A stretch of DNA of 64,000 bases. Source: Paeniglutamicibacter sulfureus. Lineage in GTDB: Bacteria > Actinomycetota > Actinomycetes > Actinomycetales > Micrococcaceae. Position 1 is the first letter of the stretch. Each line of letters opens with the position of its first letter. The translations under genes and the position numbers were made by a program. Location of the stretch: positions 2,604,001 through 2,668,000 of the forward strand of contig NZ_BAAAWO010000001.1 in assembly GCF_039535115.1 (NCBI RefSeq), written 5' to 3'. This document shows, piece by piece, positions 61,965-64,000 of the stretch. The notes beneath the pieces are model-generated. The model ran no database searches and was not told where the DNA came from. It saw only the letters and a list, made by a program, of their open reading frames with translations.

Positions 61965-63173
61965 ATGCAGCACATCGCACTCCCCGAGACCACCATCACC
62001 GATACCCCGGGCCTTGAACGCCGCTTCCTCGAGGTCCTGGACGAGACCATCCGGGCGGACATCGACCGCGGCGACTACCACGGCGCCAATGTCATCGTGG
62101 CGCGCCACGGCGAGATCGCCATGCGCGGCAGCTACGGCATGGCCGAGGTCGCAACCGACCGCCCCACCCGATCCGATGACGTGTACCGCATCCTTTCCAT
62201 GTCCAAGGGCTTCACCAACGTCCTGATCTACCGGGCCCTCAGCGAGGGCAAGCTCATGCTCTCCACGCGAGTGGTCGACCTGATCCCGGAGTTCTTCGGC
62301 ACCGAACCGTTCCGCGCGGCCCGCAAGGACCGGATCAACCTCGCACACCTGCTCACCCACCGCGCCGGCATGCCCGCCACTCCCAACCCGGGGGTCGGCC
62401 CGGAGGGCTTCGCCGTGCTCGCAGACGTCATTTCGGCGCTCTGCGGCGTGGACGTGATCAATGAGCCCGGCACCAACCTCAACTACTCCGCGGCCATCAA
62501 CCACGCGCTCATGGGTGAGATGGCCCGCCGCGCGTACGGGGCAGCCTCCTTCCGGGAGCTCATGCAGGAGAAGGTGTTCGGGCCGATCGGGATGGAGAAC
62601 ACCCGCTTCGGCATGCCCGCCGACTGGCAAGAGCGGGCCGTGCCGCTGAAGGTCATCGAAGCCAACGACTCGTGGCTCAAGCCCGAGGACATCGAGTGCC
62701 TCAACGACGTCATCGACCGCCCCGACGCCGAGATGCCCTGGGTGGGCGCGGTCTCCACGATCGAGGACGTCTTCGCGTTCACCGAGGTGCTGCGCAACAG
62801 GGGCCGCACCGCGAACGGGGAGCAGCTCTTCGGGGAGTCGGTGCTCGACTTTGCCACGTCCAACCAGACCGGCGATCAGATCAACGACCTCTACGGCATG
62901 GTCGCCGCAGCTCGCAGCTGGGACCTCCCGCCGGGGAACATGGGCCTGGGCATGGCGTTGGCCGGAAGCGGCACGCACGCCCGGTTCTTCGGTCCGTTTG
63001 TCTCCCCGCGCACCTTCGGCTCCTACGGCGCCGGATCCTCGCTGCTGTGGGTCGACCCGGTCTCCGGCCTGTCCTTCTGCTTCCTCTCCTCCGGGGTGAT
63101 GGACGAGGGCGACAATGTCGCACGCTTCCAAAAACTGTCCACCATCGCCGCCTCCGCGGTCACCAGCAAGTAA
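61965..63173 (+). CDS. Family VIII (beta-lactamase-fold) serine esterase, paralogue
   Basis: This 402-residue protein has S78-M-S-K81 and Tyr174 in NLNYSAAINHALMGE, and the late GAGSSLLWVDPVSGLSFCFL strand pair. It aligns along its whole length with the esterase at 41256, including GMPATP and INEPGTNL. It has no signal peptide. It lies between SDR and P450 in the same order as cassette A, 10 bp before the P450 gene. Confidence 0.87.
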   Translation: MQHIALPETTITDTPGLERRFLEVLDETIRADIDRGDYHGANVIVARHGEIAMRGSYGMAEVATDRPTRSDDVYRILSMSKGFTNVLIYRALSEGKLMLSTRVVDLIPEFFGTEPFRAARKDRINLAHLLTHRAGMPATPNPGVGPEGFAVLADVISALCGVDVINEPGTNLNYSAAINHALMGEMARRAYGAASFRELMQEKVFGPIGMENTRFGMPADWQERAVPLKVIEANDSWLKPEDIECLNDVIDRPDAEMPWVGAVSTIEDVFAFTEVLRNRGRTANGEQLFGESVLDFATSNQTGDQINDLYGMVAAARSWDLPPGNMGLGMALAGSGTHARFFGPFVSPRTFGSYGAGSSLLWVDPVSGLSFCFLSSGVMDEGDNVARFQKLSTIAASAVTSK

Positions 63174-63183
63174 GGAACCGGCC

Positions 63184-64000
63184 ATGACCGTCCTCCAGGA
63201 CAATGCCCGGCCCATGGGCCGCTGCCCCGTCGCCCACGGCTTCGATGCCATGGGCGACGACTACTACCACGACCCCGCCCGCCACCTGGCGGAAGTTCGC
63301 GACGCCACCCCGGTGTTCTGGTATCCGTACCTCAACGCCTGGATCGTCACCAAGCACGAGGATTGCCTGACCGTCCTCTCCGACTGGCAGACCTATTCCT
63401 CGGCGGCCAACTCCGCCGCGGACGTCCCGGCGAAGCATCGGGACATCTACCCGCCGGAACTCGTGGCGAAGATGATCGTGGGCCAGGACCCGCCGGGCCA
63501 CACCGACGCCCGCTCCGTGGCCCAGCGCGGCTTCATCAAGGAACGCATGGACCGGCTCCAGCCGGAAATCGAGGCCCGGGCACACCGGATCATCGACAGG
63601 TTCGAGACCAAGGGGTCGGCGAACCTGCTCGAGGAATACTCGCTGGAGCTGACCACCCAGACCATCATGGCCCTGTTGGGACTCGGCTATGAGCATGAGG
63701 CCATGCTGCGGCAGTTGCGCGATGACCTCTTCGCGGTGCTGTCCTCCGCCCACGAGCCGCTGCCCGAACCGAAGCGTTCCGAGGTGTGGGACCGCTTTGT
63801 CGCGGCCAACCTGGTATTGCGCGGCATCGTCGATTCACGGCGCGATTCGGACGCCGACGACATCATCTCGGTGATGGCCTCGGCCAGGAACGACGACGGG
63901 TCCTGGGCACTTCCGACCCCGCAGATCGCCTTGCACGTTTCCGAGTTCGCGGCGGCCGGCACCGACACCACCGCCCAGGCCATGACCAACGCGGTCATCT
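63184..64000 (+). CDS. Cytochrome P450, N-terminal part, paralogue of the self-sufficient P450 (runs off window)
   Basis: The frame runs from the ATG at 63184 to the window end with no stop, giving 272 residues. It aligns with residues 19-270 of the fused P450 at 38996: FDAMGDDYYHDPARHLAEVR, PYLNAWIVTK, RSEVWDRF and I-helix AGTDTT. The heme loop and any reductase domain lie outside the window, so fusion to a reductase is likely by homology but not seen. A GGAACC sequence precedes the start. Confidence 0.88.
   Translation, partial: MTVLQDNARPMGRCPVAHGFDAMGDDYYHDPARHLAEVRDATPVFWYPYLNAWIVTKHEDCLTVLSDWQTYSSAANSAADVPAKHRDIYPPELVAKMIVGQDPPGHTDARSVAQRGFIKERMDRLQPEIEARAHRIIDRFETKGSANLLEEYSLELTTQTIMALLGLGYEHEAMLRQLRDDLFAVLSSAHEPLPEPKRSEVWDRFVAANLVLRGIVDSRRDSDADDIISVMASARNDDGSWALPTPQIALHVSEFAAAGTDTTAQAMTNAVI

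Noticed and set aside
1..64000. CRISPR arrays, rRNA or tRNA genes
   Set aside because: No regularly spaced repeats, no tRNA-like cloverleaf and no rRNA-like sequence were seen; the only tandem repeat is the short hexamer run near 7550-7572.

Overview
The window is high-G+C DNA with dense, often overlapping genes. Its gene content (MHS-type transporters, PaaX, HtaA domain, BlaI repressor, many P450s) fits an actinobacterium, most likely Arthrobacter-like Micrococcaceae. That assignment is inferred from gene content and codon use; no rRNA or marker gene is present. The mix of a sulfur/redox island, a transposon, defence genes and several catabolic clusters suggests a plasmid or an accessory chromosomal region.

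Layout. (1) 1-7493 is a sulfur and thiol-redox island: three rhodanese-domain genes, a TauE/SafE exporter, an MFS transporter and a DUF302 protein on the plus strand. Facing them is a DsbA-CcdA-DsrE operon. It is divergent from a CPVC membrane protein and a BlaI/CopY-type repressor, with two back-to-back palindromes in the shared promoter. (2) 7500-10806 is a Tn5053/Tn402-like transposon core (resolvase, DDE transposase TniA, AAA+ ATPase TniB) with a dyad resembling a res site. (3) 11036-20627 is a small defence island: an unrecognised cytosolic protein plus 4-TM membrane protein pair with RexA/RexB-like layout, a complete type I restriction-modification system (hsdM-hsdS-hsdR), and a GIY-YIG protein.

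(4) 20862-28479 holds a broken aldolase/dehydrogenase chimera, a PaaX regulator, and a four-gene minus-strand operon (cupin, SnoaL-like, flavin monooxygenase, carboxylesterase) divergent from its probable flavin reductase, then an MHS transporter. (5) 28604-38015 holds an old yellow enzyme, gene remnants, and a five-gene operon pairing an Fe(III)/phosphonate-type ABC importer with a metallophosphodiesterase and a Cys-based phosphatase, then a beta-propeller lipoprotein.

(6) 38259-64000 is a large catabolic region. A TetR regulator sits beside a minus-strand operon SDR > family VIII esterase > self-sufficient P450 (P450 fused to a phthalate-dioxygenase-type reductase). A diverged copy in the same gene order runs on the plus strand at 61114-64000 and continues past the window end. 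Both operons have a TAGACA-centred palindrome upstream. Between them are an HtaA-domain protein, a hydroxyquinol operon (transporter, maleylacetate reductase, hydroxyquinol 1,2-dioxygenase, CMD-family protein, HIBADH-family dehydrogenase), a flavin reductase, and an eight-gene minus-strand operon under a divergent LysR regulator. That operon encodes two class I-type P450s (one CYP199-like), their probable reductase, an FAD aromatic hydroxylase, an SDR, an alpha/beta hydrolase, a lactonase-like MBL protein and a FmdB zinc-ribbon protein.

Taken together, the catabolic genes look able to import an aromatic ester, ether or lactone, oxidise and hydrolyse it, and pass it through hydroxyquinol and maleylacetate to central metabolism. 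The actual substrate cannot be read from the sequence.
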